From contig CM037843.1 of the NCBI GenBank assembly GCA_021234535.1, positions 36,829,200 through 36,893,199 of the forward strand: a stretch of DNA of 64,000 nucleotides, in the 5' to 3' direction. The DNA is from Stichopus chloronotus. Its lineage: Eukaryota; Echinodermata; Holothuroidea; Aspidochirotida; Stichopodidae. This document shows, piece by piece, positions 46,589-59,140 of the stretch (positions are counted from its first letter, which is position 1; each line of letters opens with the position of its first letter). The notes beneath the pieces are model-generated. The model was given only the letters and a program-made list of their open reading frames with translations. It was not told the DNA's origin and did not search any database. A program made the translations under genes and the position numbers.

Positions 46589-47877
46589 AAACACCAATCC
46601 ATCGACAAAGTACCACCGCATATTTAAGTATCTAGCCGTTTCTTTATGGCAGATAAAGTGTTGCATTTTTTCGCTTTTGTTCAGCGATAAAAAAAATAGT
46701 ACTTTGACCTTCAAAATCGCCTTGACAATCCCCTCTGACATAGGTGGTTACCTTAATCGAATAGACAGGCAAAGAAACAGCTTTGTGTTTAAAATTCAAG
46801 GCATTGTTGAAGAAGACCTCAACCGTTCCGTTCAGCGGAGTCAAAGTGAGTTGATAATATATAATACTCATACTGTACACATGCAGAAGGACTATGGCAA
46901 AAGCATTTTTGTGGTAACAGCCGCCACATACGAGATCATGTGGTCTATGCGGTGTATTTTCAGCAAAAAAAAAGCAAACAAACACACACACCCTGACGCA
47001 GCTAAAACAATGCAATATCGAAAGGTAAAGAAAAAAATATAAAGACGACGTGGAAAGGGGAGGTGGAATGGGAACAAATTATCAGAGGAAGAAAAGACTT
47101 TGACCGTCGTCATGCAAAATACACATTGTATTGCAATGATGTCATTAAACGAGGTAATATACAAACATGTAAAAGCCAGTATAGCGGCGCCAGGATCCCA
47201 GCTATTCCTGTGGGAATACACTGCGTGTCAGATACGAGCGACGCTAGAGCGGGGATGGGCACTGGGTGGGGGCACGTCCAGAACAAATGAAGCGAAAATG
47301 TCGGAGAGTGGCGACAAACTTCAAGAGTATGTAAAAACGAGTCGCTATATGGTAAAGTATACATGCATATACTACTACTGTATACAGCACGAGAGAAAAA
47401 TGTATATTTTTGATAGGGTAAGAGTGATTAATTGCCGTGCTACTACACAACGCGCGAAGCGCGGGGAAACTTTTAGCACATCCTATATAGGGAAAATATG
47501 ATTTGTGTCTGGGAATTACAAAGAGCGAGGAAATTTTGGGACACGTGCCCTCACCCAATCCTGTGAAGGAATCTATAGTTGAAAAGTAGTCTCCGATAAT
47601 TATATACATATAAAAGAAATACATAATTCCTCCATTCTTTCCCCGCGGCGCAGCCCATAGCAGCATCCATCAATCTCTCTCGAAAAATCAGTGCTTATCC
47701 ATGACAAACGTATTCATGTCATCTAGTTAAGTCCCATAATACAGGTAGTAATGCAGTTCATGTTCACTTGACGTTCATGTGTTGCACAGTACCGGTCGCC
47801 TTTCTTTTGTTAGGACCTATATACAGTATATTGTCTCTTAATTACTTGCCATATCTGGCTTACACACTGGTAAGTTA
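46589..47877. other. Intergenic; overlapping short frames on both strands, none supported
   Basis: Several frames of 75-140 codons between 46644 and 47666 overlap on both strands, as expected of stop-poor chance sequence. No domain, splice sites or codon pattern favours one. Confidence 0.35.
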
Positions 47878-48165
47878 TATCAATACTTGCAAAGAAGAAA
47901 ATGCGCATGTTCCAAAAATACTGTAAACCCTCGGAGCACATAGTTTCAATTGTCCTTGAAATAAAAACTTAGTTAAGAAGCGTATCATGTAAGACGTCAC
48001 AATTTGAATATTTTGCTAATGTTTATTCATGATGCAAGTGTGAATTTGCCCGTAAAATTGTTAATATTTGATGGATATTGATGGAAACGCGTGTCTATTT
48101 TCAACATGTATATGGTTATACATTCAATACTCCAAAACGTCATTTTCATGTCACATCACCTTTAA
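47878..48165 (+). repeat. Dispersed repeat, copy 2 (pair with 15770-16085)
   Basis: See 15770-16085. The two copies have the same orientation and contain no open frame. Confidence 0.65.
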
Positions 48166-48204
48166 TGTTGGAGAACTTGCAGTAATGGTTTTGATTAATT
48201 TTGC

Positions 48205-48475
48205 CTGCAGGTATGCATCTGATAAGGTTTCACGAGAACGGTCTCTTCAAATTCGAATTTTACCCTGCACGGAGGACTCTACAACCAACGCTGTAATTAT
48301 CTCTTTTTCTATATTATGTTTACTAAACGAACGGATCTCCTGCTTTGCAAGCTTTTTTACGTGGAATACGCTGCGCTTCATCAGTTCTTCATGTAGATCC
48401 ACCAACTATACAAGAACTTGGGCGGTCTTACCGATATTATATTTTAGGTGTTGGAGAAACGCGCAATTTTGCTGA
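48205..48475 (-). pseudogene. Possible coding relic on the minus strand
   Basis: One minus-strand frame reads QHLKYNIGKTAQVLV, stop, LVDLHEELMKRSVFHVKKLA, then IEKEIITALVVESSVQGKI, stop, RDRSRETLSDAYLQAKLIKT. The helical, charged composition across two stops in one frame looks more protein-like than neighbouring frames. I recognise no family. It may be chance or a decayed exon or transposon ORF. Confidence 0.25.
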
Positions 48476-49904
48476 CTGAAAAACATAACGCAATTCTGAA
48501 AAAAAAAAAAGAAAAACGCAAAATAGTGCGATCGTAATTGCAAAAAAGGGTAGTCCATGCCACCATCCTTCCATATTTTGAATAATCTATTAGGCCTATT
48601 CTGCGTTAACAAATGTATAGGTTTTTTAAAATATGTTGTTTTTTCGTAAAACGAACACCTTATTTCCCTTTAAAATATAAACTTTCTTTATCCAAAGAAT
48701 ATTATCTTGCCGGCCACAACATAAGGAAATTTCAAAAATTAGCGTTTTTTTCCCTGTGGGGGGGGGGGGGGCACTCTCCACAAAAATTGTCATTAGCAGA
48801 TCATTTTTTACCACAAATCTGTTACATAGAGATACGTCTACTCGCTTTGGAGAAAGGAAGAGCAAAAAGTAAGATGTATTTTACAACTCCCTATCCTCGT
48901 TTAATGTCTTTAGATAAATTAGTGAACATAATGTTAAAAAGATGTCTCATATTGATCAGAACACACTTCACCTTCAATATAAGAAACTCCACACCACGAG
49001 AGGGGGATCCCCTTCACACTTACGCCAATTATCCCCCTCCCTCATGGTTTAAAAAAGAAACTTGGGTTTATTTCTTTTTTAATTTTTTTACCCAGCAGTT
49101 TGTAACAAGGCATGCTTTTCCAACACTTTTAAGAGTGTAATAATGTCACTCTCCACTTTTCTCCGTGTTGGCAGACCTGTGTAGTATACCCAAGTACTGT
49201 ACACTTTGTATGCACAGTTGCGGCTGCAGGAATATGTGCAGTACACACACGCTGTATTATTCAAGGAATAACCACATGTGTGCACGCACGTACACATTTT
49301 CAAACTTGTTGAATGCAGTTTGAAGTTTGTCCTGCGGTAACACAATTAAGGAATACGGATTGTTCTTTTATCTTATCGCGTACAAAGGTATACAAACACA
49401 AGGGCGTGTATCAAGCGTACACGATGTATTAATCTTTTAGTTAATACCGACACGTATCCTGTCAAAAGTGAAACAACTACAGCCATCCCTGCGGTGAAGG
49501 GCAAACAGACTAAGAGGAACACCAAAACAATGAAATGCTGATGATTATATGAAGTTTCAAACAAAAAGTAATAATCAACTGATCCGTTTCTTCGGGATTG
49601 TCAACGTATGTAAACCCTTTTAACGGTAAAACCAACAGTCGTAAGGAACAGAAGGATGATGCCAGTATTGCTAATTATGTGGACTGAGTAAAAACTCTGG
49701 TACTGAGTAAGTCAAGAGTTGTAAAACTCGTACAACTAAATTTTAACTACAGTAGCTGACGGGTTAAGGTTTCAAATTCGTTCTTTCCTAAAATTCCCAA
49801 GCATTGCCGGTCTTTGCCTGCAGGGGAGTTCAAACAACTTGACATGTAACCATCATAGGAAAAGACAGAAAGGCAAAGCAACAGCAGCAAACGTCTTAAC
49901 ATTT
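48476..49904. other. Intergenic; no supported gene
   Basis: A poly-G run at 48760-48771. The 48613-49140 plus frame (175 codons) is rich in Phe/Lys from AT-rich DNA, with no domain. Confidence 0.35.
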
Positions 49905-50570
49905 CCACTCGAAGTAACCCCAGATGACCTTTGACCCACACCAAACCCAACCCAACCCCCAAAAAGGATCTTTAAATCCTGCACATATAAACCAACTTTA
50001 AAGTGTGAAACTATTTCTCCTTTGTAAATGGTGTATTAACAATATTTTCATTTATGACCTATGATGATACCACATAGTCTCATAGAGAACATGCACACTG
50101 CAAGTTTAAAGTTCATGCAACGTGTTGTTCATGAAATATTGCCAACTTGGTTTGTCTATATATTGCCTGCAGATGACTCAAGTGACCTTTGGCGTCCGCC
50201 AAAAACAATCCCAGCCGAGATGTACCACCCACTACACGCACTTTAAAATGTTTGTCACATTCCCTTCAAAAAAGCAGGAGCGTTCACGAGTGTTCACAAG
50301 CTTTTCACTTCTGTTGACCCTATATGACCTTTAACCTTCAATAAACCCTCATAACCCTCATTTACTTAAGCGGCAGTACACACTCTCCAGATCTAAATTT
50401 ATGATGCAACTCGTCCTTCCTGAGATACCGCAAACATAGTTTGTGTACATTCTGCCTACTTGTGACCTCAGATGAGCTTTGATCCACACAAAAGCGGTCC
50501 CAGCCACAGATCTTTATAATGTTCTACCTAAACACCCACTTTGACACACCTTTGCAGTTCCTCTTCAAAG
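49905..50570 (-). repeat. Decayed array F related to the 145-bp family
   Basis: 'agatgacctttgacccacac' at about 49922, 'agtgacctttggcgtccgcc' at about 50170, 'tatgacctttaacctt' at about 50322 and 'agatgagctttgatccacac' at about 50470 are spaced near multiples of about 145 (248, 152, 148). No head hairpin was found. Confidence 0.55.
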
Positions 50571-50609
50571 CTAGGGCGTTCACGAGATTTTGTTGCACAC
50601 ACGTGTCAG

Positions 50610-50735
50610 TGTTGTAGTCGAGACCGCCATATCCGAGACCGAGACTAAGACCAGAGGGTGTCGAGGCCAAACCGGGACCAGGGGCAAAACTTTGAGACCG
50701 AGACCAACAAGGTCCAAGACCGAATGTACATAAAG
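50610..50735 (+). repeat. GAGACC-rich simple repeat, left block
   Basis: Repeated gagacc/caagacc units ('tcgagaccg', 'ccgagaccgagactaagacc', 'gagaccgagaccaacaagg'). The related block at 51848-51935 suggests that one repeat was split by about 1.1 kb of inserted DNA. Confidence 0.6.
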
Positions 50736-51847
50736 TGTATGCTGGCACTTCAACCCATGGTCGGGGGTGAGGGGGACGGAATGCATTTTAGAATATACAT
50801 ATTAAAATATTCAGAACGTTGTAGTAACTGTGGTGTATTCGGGATGTTTTAAAGGGGTTATTTTGACAAAAATGGCCTACTTGCCAGATCGCACAAATGG
50901 CACTTCACATGCAGGCCCATATTCAACATAACAGATTCACGCAAGCAGGGGTGCTGACGAAGTCTAATGATTGGGGGACACACCTGTTGACATACGTATA
51001 TGATAGGACTTTAAGCAGAGGGAGGCCGTCTTGCCCTAGGGCGAGACCCTTTTGTGCACACCGCGTGGCAAGAACTAAGCAGAGCCCAACTATAGGTTGG
51101 CATTATGCGTGCAAACAAATTTTGGCCTCACAAAAGCCGCCAGATAGCAGAGAACGGCACTTTCCGGGTGTCGTATAAGCTGCATGTACCCAAATTTCCA
51201 TGCCTTTCCTTTCTCCTCCATACATTTAAGTGAACCATCAGTGATCTGCATGGTGCCGTGCACCTCACATTGCGAACTTGCATTACATAGACATGGAATA
51301 AGGCCGTGTTTTTTAAAGAATTAACAAGGGGTGGTAGTGACATCAGCGGAGTGGCCACTCCGCAAAAAGAGGAAAGAAAATGCAGAATATTCCAACTACT
51401 CCAAGTAAACATCTGACCTAGTGACAGAAAGGTTCAATTTTGAAGCTTTACTAAACGCCAACTTGAATATACTACGGTGACTTAACTAGTGAGCAATTCC
51501 AGGCTCCATGACTTGACTATTGTCTGAAATGTTCTATTTTTTCGATAGACAATTGATCAATTAATAGCGACATGGAGTTTAGGTAAATAAGGCAATCTTC
51601 AAGAGCAGCTAAAAATGCTTAGCACTGAACAAACACTGAGAAGGGGACTTCAACACACACACCCAGCGAACACACAATGCAGAGAAGTACCGGACTACTA
51701 TTTCTGACTACTGCATTAGACCAACCAATTAGTGTTAGTCCAAAGCAATGCACTTGCCCACTCAAAAATTTTGTTTTTCAAAGTAAAATAGTAAATGAAC
51801 TCTTTTTAAAAATTTAGTTTATTTAAAGCATTTCATTTCCTTTTGGC
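50736..51847. other. DNA between the two GAGACC blocks; contains a dispersed repeat fragment
   Basis: At about 51050-51240, phrases such as 'gcattatgcgtgcaaac', 'gcctcacaaaagccgccaga' and 'gcagagaacggcactttcc' match a repeat also seen at 58810-58960. No gene is supported. Confidence 0.45.
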
Positions 51848-51935
51848 TGGTCTCGGAGCAAGGCCGGAGGAATTTTCGAGACCACAACCGTCCCAGACAG
51901 AAACCACAGGGAGTCGAGACCGAGACTAGTTGTAA
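51848..51935 (+). repeat. GAGACC-rich simple repeat, right block
   Basis: 'ggtctcggagcaagg', 'tcgagaccacaaccg' and 'gtcgagaccgagactag' relate it to 50610-50735. Confidence 0.55.
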
Positions 51936-52859
51936 AACATGGTTAATTGTAAGTGAAGTCATACGTTTTTACCCTTCAAAATTTGCCACAAATGTATCCA
52001 AATCAACTCAATGGGCCCTTTAATGCAACCTTTGAAGCAAAAATTCGGTCCCAGTGAACGCAGGCGTAACTTTCTCCAATCACAGCATCAAATTAGAATC
52101 ATGGTTTAGCAGTAAGAATCCCACCCCCTTTCTAGTTTCTGGCGGGATCCCTGAGGAGGATATGCTTTAGGTGAGACGTCGCTACTTCAAAGGGGGGGGG
52201 ATTTTCTCTGGGACGGGACAGGTCCCCTTTTTAAAATCCCTCGTGAAAAACACTGTTCTTATATTCTTGATAATACTTATCAAGAAAACAAAAAGAAAGA
52301 CCTGCTGTCTGCAATTTGAATTTCCATCAGGGTTTGTCCGGCCTGAGTTGAAAGTATAGTCCATACTTGTTGTTTTCAGTACTGCATTTACCATAGTTTT
52401 AACTTGGAAAACATACTGTCAAAGTGGATTTATGTCAACGTTGAATAGTTAAGGCCGAGTTATCTTTCTGTTGGGCAACAGGCCAAGTAAAGACTCAGGA
52501 AGCGACGCTACACCATCGGCATGCTGACAGGAAACATACCGTATGTCTGGAATCGCGGCAAAAAAAAAGAAAAAAAAAAAAGCACGGGGTCGAATCACTT
52601 ACTGGGTTCCTGTTACAAGTCGACCTTTTCTGCTGAAATGACATTTTCCCAGAATTACTACAACCTTTTTTAGCTGCTCTTTTTTAAGTTCTAAGATCAA
52701 GGACAGTACGTGCTTTGATTAAATAATTAAATCCTTGTAAATTAATGTTCTAGGCAACAGTGCTCTGATCAAAAGACACATATGAGCTTATAGACATGTT
52801 TCTACAAGTCTGAGATCTACCCACACGCAAAATCGGACGAATGACCTGTTTTTCGTATG

Positions 52860-53000
52860 ATCAACCAAAGTAATTCACTCTTTTGCCTCTGGTGATCCAA
52901 AAAGGCCTGTGACATCCACCAAAAACAATAGGACACATCTACCCGATGTCATACACATACACACCAAATTTTAGAAAATCACCCAATTGGTTGTTGAGTT
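52860..53000 (-). repeat. Single decayed monomer of the 145-bp family
   Basis: 'ctctggtgatcc', 'ccaccaaaaacaataggaca' and 'atctaccc' match the monomer order of arrays C and F. Confidence 0.5.
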
Positions 53001-56000
53001 AAACGTGCAAAATAGGGAAAATGGAACATTTGTACCGGGAAAGGGTGACAAGTTTGCCTACCTCGACAAGTTTCGGGATGAAACATGTTTACCTGAGGTA
53101 ACAAGGGGGAGACAGAGGACATTTGCAGCGGACCATGTCCTTGGACAGATACAAGAGGTTACAGTAATTGTTTATCTATGAACAAGGACATCCTACGTGA
53201 CCATTACTTTTATTTGTGACACTTTTTATTAACAGAGTTATTGAGGGCCCAATGGAACTTTCATGGCATTGTCATACAAACCTGATGGGTTATTCAACAC
53301 CTCCAAGTAGATTAACACTGGGTGTTGTACGAAAGCGTAACGGTGCCATCTACACCATCCAATGCAAACTAAATGCCGAATCTCTGTAGGAAGACTAATC
53401 ATATGTGATAACATATTGCAAATCTGTAAATAAAGATAAATAATATGGAATTGAAGACTACGGATCTGTAATCTCAGGTTAATAATCTGTACATACAAAT
53501 ATTCGAATAAATTCGAAATGTATTTGTAAATGGTACAGTAAGACTTTGCGTAGTACTGACACTGTGGAAATCACCAAATTTATTTCAGGTTACGTTGATG
53601 TATTTTAGTTTCTGAACTGGTGTTAACTAACATGTGGTACTGTACGCTGTGAGATAACGGTCTCGATCGCCTGGTGCATGTAAACAACACACGCGTGGTT
53701 TTTAGCGGCATGTTAGAGATAGAGATCACGACCCCGGGAGGTAAACCACCTTGCGACCCCCCTCGACCTCCCGGGAGCGCGTTTCTTGTGGAATAACGAC
53801 GGATTTCGGAGGTTTTAACCATTTGCTGGTTCACCTTTATGGCAGGACAGATCAACGAAGATACACAGTTATAACTTTAAAAGGCCATCTCAGGTCAAGA
53901 GGCCATTGTCTAGCTACCGCTCTTTATATTTGAGATAATTTTAAGCACCTGGTTGAATTGTAACTCATTCGATTAGCTGGAATATTCAAACTCGGTATTT
54001 TTTAGTTGATGATATGGAAGTGACTGAACAACATTGGGTAACACATTTGGGGTCACTAGAAGTCGATCTGGCAGATCCTTTGAATTAAAAATCTGCTTCA
54101 GGCTGGCTGTGGCAAGGCACGGAATTTTTAGATGGCCATGGGCAGTCACCAATTGCTACTTTATTTTGACACAAATGCGTCAATGCGCAGATTATGTTCG
54201 TTATAATTAGGGGTGATTACAACATTCAGAGGCCTTTGGGCATCATTTTAATCGGGAGTGTGCGAGACTGGGAGTGCTTACTTTTGAGCATACACATCTG
54301 TATGCTCAAAAGTTGCTACTGTAGTAGCTCACAACGCAAAGGAGCGGACGATGCTGCACCAGTCCCATATAGCTCAATCTCCGGTGACAAGAATAGAAAA
54401 AAAAAAAAAACTCCAAAAAGTTTGAACAACCACGGAGCATCGAGGCAACCATGTACGAAACACAGTCACTTTCAATTCAGATGAAGCCTACTAAAGGCTA
54501 AAGGGTGCTAGCTCACAGTCCTTCAGAACTCTAGATCGCGTCTCTGAAGCACAAACCCTTTATATTACAAAGTTACTAGGCAGCACTCGAGCTGATGAAT
54601 GATAATTGATTATGCGCTATAGGGCCTATCATGCCTATGTATTAATTATACAGGGAACTTACACGTCCACTCTAAGGCGACGTACATAAGTTCAACTAGC
54701 CTATCATTTAACACATTCGGTTGTAATATCGCTATCGTTGCTACGCCAATCAAGTTATTAATTTACAGGCACGAAAATGAATTGTCACACACGGTACCTC
54801 ATAGGAGTATTTAACCCATTTCACCTCAATTGCGTAGCACATGAGTTAGCACCAAAAGCATTGCAAATTAATAGTAGGTTATTCACTTGATATATGGCAG
54901 GCACCACCATGAAGGATCATAATTTTTGGATTATGAAACATGCAGTGGAACCATACTAATATCCCGTCACGACGACAACCGGGACTTCTCATTTGTAATA
55001 TTTATATAATTTTAACGTACAACTAACAATTTAAACTGAAGTAGCCAATAGGTCAATGTTGGCTACATTACGGTTCATGACACTACCTGACGGCAAGATA
55101 GTTCATGAAATGTATACGTGATCATGATAGTCGAATAAATGCAAAACATTGGTTACTTTACTGGCAAGTGAAATGTAACTAAGCCCAAACATGCCGTCCA
55201 ATACGGCAGTGACCAATCTCACTGTATTCAAACCACTGCCATACCAATACAAATGAAACACTTGTTTCTGGAGGTCCGTAAAACGAATAGCAAACCTGGC
55301 GTGCAATACCAAGTCGAAAGAAACTGTGAGTCGATAACCTAAAAAATAAATGTACGGTCGAAAAATTAAAAGCAAACCTGACATTTGCCTTCTGTGACCC
55401 TCGGACAGTCTCAGTATGTTAACTACTGCTGCTGCTGCAAATTCAGGAAAATACTCACGTTTCAAAATACCCGAACGCGAATGGAGAAATATTATCCCAC
55501 AAGTAATCCAAATTATGCGTCCCTTTTTGACTGTCTGTCTGAGGGGAGCGAATTGCTTTACAGTCGTGAGGTTCGGCCTGTTTTGTTTGTAATTGTGAGC
55601 TGTCGATGTGAATGTATCACACTGAGGAGTGTTGTGATCGTCTCACAGTGTCAACTCATGTGTACGTGACGTGCCGATACACAAATAGAGGTCTCTGTCC
55701 AATTATTTTACTGTCTGCTACATGTGAAGAGTTGTACAGTAACCGTCTCTCTTGTTCACTCTCACAATGAATAGGCTTAAATTAAAAAAAAAAAGAGTGC
55801 CTTGAGTGCGGGACCTTGATGGAAGTCCATCACAGTCAGCCAACCTGACAATGGCTTCAGCAGAAACGCTTCAGGTCAATTATCGATTCGTAAAGATTAG
55901 CAGTTTTTGTCTCCTTCCTCTAGGATGGGAAGAGGATTCGTCTGAAAAGGAAGCTCTTGTATGAGACATAAACCACAAACCTGTTTTTGCCCTTTTTGAG

Positions 56001-57900
56001 GAATGTAGACTCACTTCAGTTGAAACTGGATGTAGGAATGTCATGCTCGTATGTTCGCATGTTGAATACGATATACTCGGAGAAATATGTGTGTACCATA
56101 AATGTTGTGATATAAATTCAACTTCTGACGCGCGCCATATGACAAGCGCGTTGACGGTACGATGCGCCCACGAATATAACGTGTAGTCAATTCCTGACCA
56201 AAACCCTGCAAAGAACTAACGTAAGCCTAACATCTCTTCCTCAAAACTGGGTGCTGCATGGTCCGTTGACGACATATTTTATCGTTTGTGGACCACCGTG
56301 TAGTTGCAGCCACATCATAGCACCATGGCGAAGTTGATGAACAGGGCTTCCCATCCCCAACGTACAGTGTCGAAAAGTCGACATTTTTTTTTTTTAAGTT
56401 CACTTATTTTTTTTTTCAGTTATGACTTTGGCATACTTTCAGTTAAGAAGAAGCCCTAAGAACTGAAATAGTAAAACGTGGATATGTGAATGTTTGTATA
56501 GAAAGAGACGCAAAATACATTGCTGTGTTATAGGTTTAGAAATAACGTCTGCCTTTCACAGTTATACCTCAAGTTCCACAATCTTATTATATGATAGTAT
56601 ATGGTATCGATATGTCTGCACTGAACAGAACAGTGAGAATTAAAACCCTCCCTCACTCCTCTCCGTCACTTTCTTCATTTATTTGGGCAAATTATTTTAA
56701 TGGTCTCCTATCTGGACTCTAATAAACGTAAAGTGATTTGAAAGCAGGGTTTCTAATCGAAACTTTTCGTATTACTGAAAGACGAAGTAAAACGAATTTA
56801 GTTTTTATTTCCTATTACAAGTTTCAAGTTTCTGTTAATGGCTTTGAGTATCTACTTTTTTATTATTTGTGTTTTAATGTATTGGTAAGTATTCTTGTTC
56901 TTTTCCTAATAGTAAGTTTGTTTTTGTTGTACTTAATTGTCTAATTGCTTAGAAGGAAAATAAACCATGCATTAAAACAGTTTTTAGCAGAAGTAAGACT
57001 TAAAATGTGAATTCTCCAAAGCCTGAAACCATGGTACAATGTTCAGGATAGTATAGGCCTTTGTGTGTTCGGGCATAAGAGAAAACTTTATGCCAATATT
57101 GTTTTTCTTAATGCATTTTAGTTCGCCCCAGTAAAAAAAGAAAACACTTCTGACTGGACAGAAGAGGGACTACTGAACAGCCTGATTATTTTTAAATGCT
57201 TATTGAATACAGGATACATTATTTCTTATGTCTAAGTTCATGCATGGAAGAGGCGCGCAATGCGAACGTGTTACCTCGGTGCATCTCTGAGTAACACAGT
57301 TTGAAGAAGTTAAACTGTGAGTGCTTCAGCCTGACCTTAAAAGTCAATCTTACTTTTAATTTTTAAGTCATTTCGTAAACACATCTTTAATGTCCTTACA
57401 TCGACCATGTTTGCATTTGCCGATTAAGAGTCAGCTACCCTCTAAAACGTTAAAGTGAAAAATCCTCTTGTAGAGTGAAATTAGTGACCACTCTCAATTT
57501 GAAGTGAAAGCTTTCAATCGACAAAGAGTCATCCTAATTCTTTTAGAGTGAAGTCATCACTCATCTCACTCTTTGGGTTTTAGAGAGTATATGCAACTGA
57601 CACAGGCCACACATTGCTGTTCAGTGCATTCTCGGTTACCGGAGTGTGCCATATCTTTTGAGGCTGCTTATTTACAGCCTGTTATTGACTGACTAACAGC
57701 ATAGGCCTAAAATTTCGGTCTAACAAATCATATTCACCGGGCCAACGCAGGCGACATTATTACGCTCCCCCCCCCCCTCCCCGCTCCCCCGCGCTTCCAT
57801 TTTTTAGAGTTTATTTCTCTACCTTCGTGTTCAGTATGGGGTCGTCTAGGAGACTGAATGGACATTAAATGGAACCCTAAGTTTGTTTCGTGGATAGTTT
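53001..57900. other. Intergenic; no supported gene
   Basis: Nothing beyond a hairpin at 54280-54313, simple A/T runs and a poly-C run at 57768-57778. 'gagtga' and its complement recur between 57440 and 57580. Frames at 55103-55669 have no recognised domain. Confidence 0.35.
54280..54313. repeat. Perfect 14-bp inverted repeat with 6-base loop
   Basis: ACTTTTGAGCATAC (54280-54293) pairs exactly with GTATGCTCAAAAGT (54300-54313). It is followed at 54315-54328 by a second small palindrome, gctactgtagtagc. Confidence 0.7.
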
Positions 57901-58079
57901 CTTTCTAGGCTCCACTGGTGTAGCCAAGATTTTTCAACAGGGGAGGGTGCCAGTGCAAACATGGATGTTCGACAAGTCGAAGATGCACGCAAACCGAAGG
58001 AAACCACAAATCCGGGGATTCGAGGAATACATTTCATCCAAAAGGATTTTACAGGGTTCTTAACTTCATTATGATAATA

Positions 58080-59140
58080 GCTTTCTCACTATATAAACCG
58101 AAGCTGAGCGCCAAAATAGGGTGGCGCATATCGCAAACAGTTCAAAAAAATACTACCCCAGACTGTAGGAAAAGGTACTTCACATGTCCATTATCAACAA
58201 ATTAAGAGAATTTTGTGGGGACCAAAATACAAGGTTATCTATGATCACCTCCCACCATCTAAGCCGAGCGCCACCATCGTTTGTGTGTAGGGAAAGAGAA
58301 CCTCTTGACAAAAACACTTGAAAAATCTCAGCAAATGGCATTTTTCCAATTCAAACATTACAAATTTTATTCAAGAAGGTCTTAAAAAGGGACCAAATTA
58401 GGCTACATTGTCATTCCGTCCCAGACATAGGTCTACGCATGATTGTGCCAAGGTGGTTTCACTTGAAAGCAAAGACTGGGGAGGTGGAGGGGGATCATGA
58501 CATTAGGCAGACATGTCCTTTAGAGAGGTTTTATCTAGCCGAAAACCACAATACAAACAAAGTGCCCTGCAATCTCTGATCTTCTCCCAAGTCTTCGTTT
58601 ATATTTGGAAACAGTGCTGTGTGCAGGTGGTAAATAAAACCTGTCCAGGGTCCCCGCCGAAATGCCTGATACGGCGGGTATGTGGTTAGTAGAGTCTTAA
58701 AGCAACTGTTGTCCTCATGAGTGCTGGCAGTACTATCCTAAGATAATTCATTTGCCTAAATGAATTAACTTAGGTACTATCCTAAGTATACTCTTAGGTA
58801 CTATCTAGCTGGAGCGCCACCATAAGTTGGTGCGTCGCATACGAGAAAATGATTAGCTTCGCAATCCCTCAGATGGCCACAAACGGCACTTCCAAGGTGT
58901 ATATGGACCCAGACCTGGAGCAAGGATCTCACGTCTGCAATTTTTCAATTAATGAGAAAAAAAAAAAGTCAATCGATGAAAAATTGTTATACATATCAAA
59001 TGGGCTAACAGGCGCAGATGCAGACGAATCTAAAGGGACTTGGGCTGAAATTAGAGAAAGCGGCCGGGGAGGGTGGGGCTAAGGGAAATTGTGGCAAGTC
59101 GTCCTGAGGGGAGCACCATCATTGTTTGGCGCTATGAAAA
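58080..59140. repeat. Cluster of dispersed repeat fragments with 'gagcgccacca' motifs
   Basis: 'gctgagcgccaaaat' (58102), 'gccgagcgccaccatcgttt' (58263), 'ggagcgccaccataagttgg' (58811) and 'ggagcaccatcattgtttgg' (59109) each start similar tracts running into 'ctcagatggccacaaacggc'-type sequence, also seen near 51110. They look like tandem or nested copies of one family. The 58849-59082 frame lies in one of them. Confidence 0.5.

Noticed and set aside
46644..47666. Cluster of overlapping frames as a candidate gene
   Set aside because: Frames overlap on both strands with no domain or splice signals; typical of chance.
48613..49140. 175-codon plus frame
   Set aside because: Phe/Lys-rich reading of AT-rich DNA crossing homopolymers.
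58740..58810. Hairpin and 'ttaggtactatc' duplications as a terminator
   Set aside because: Short duplicated simple sequence; intrinsic terminators do not apply in animal nuclear DNA.
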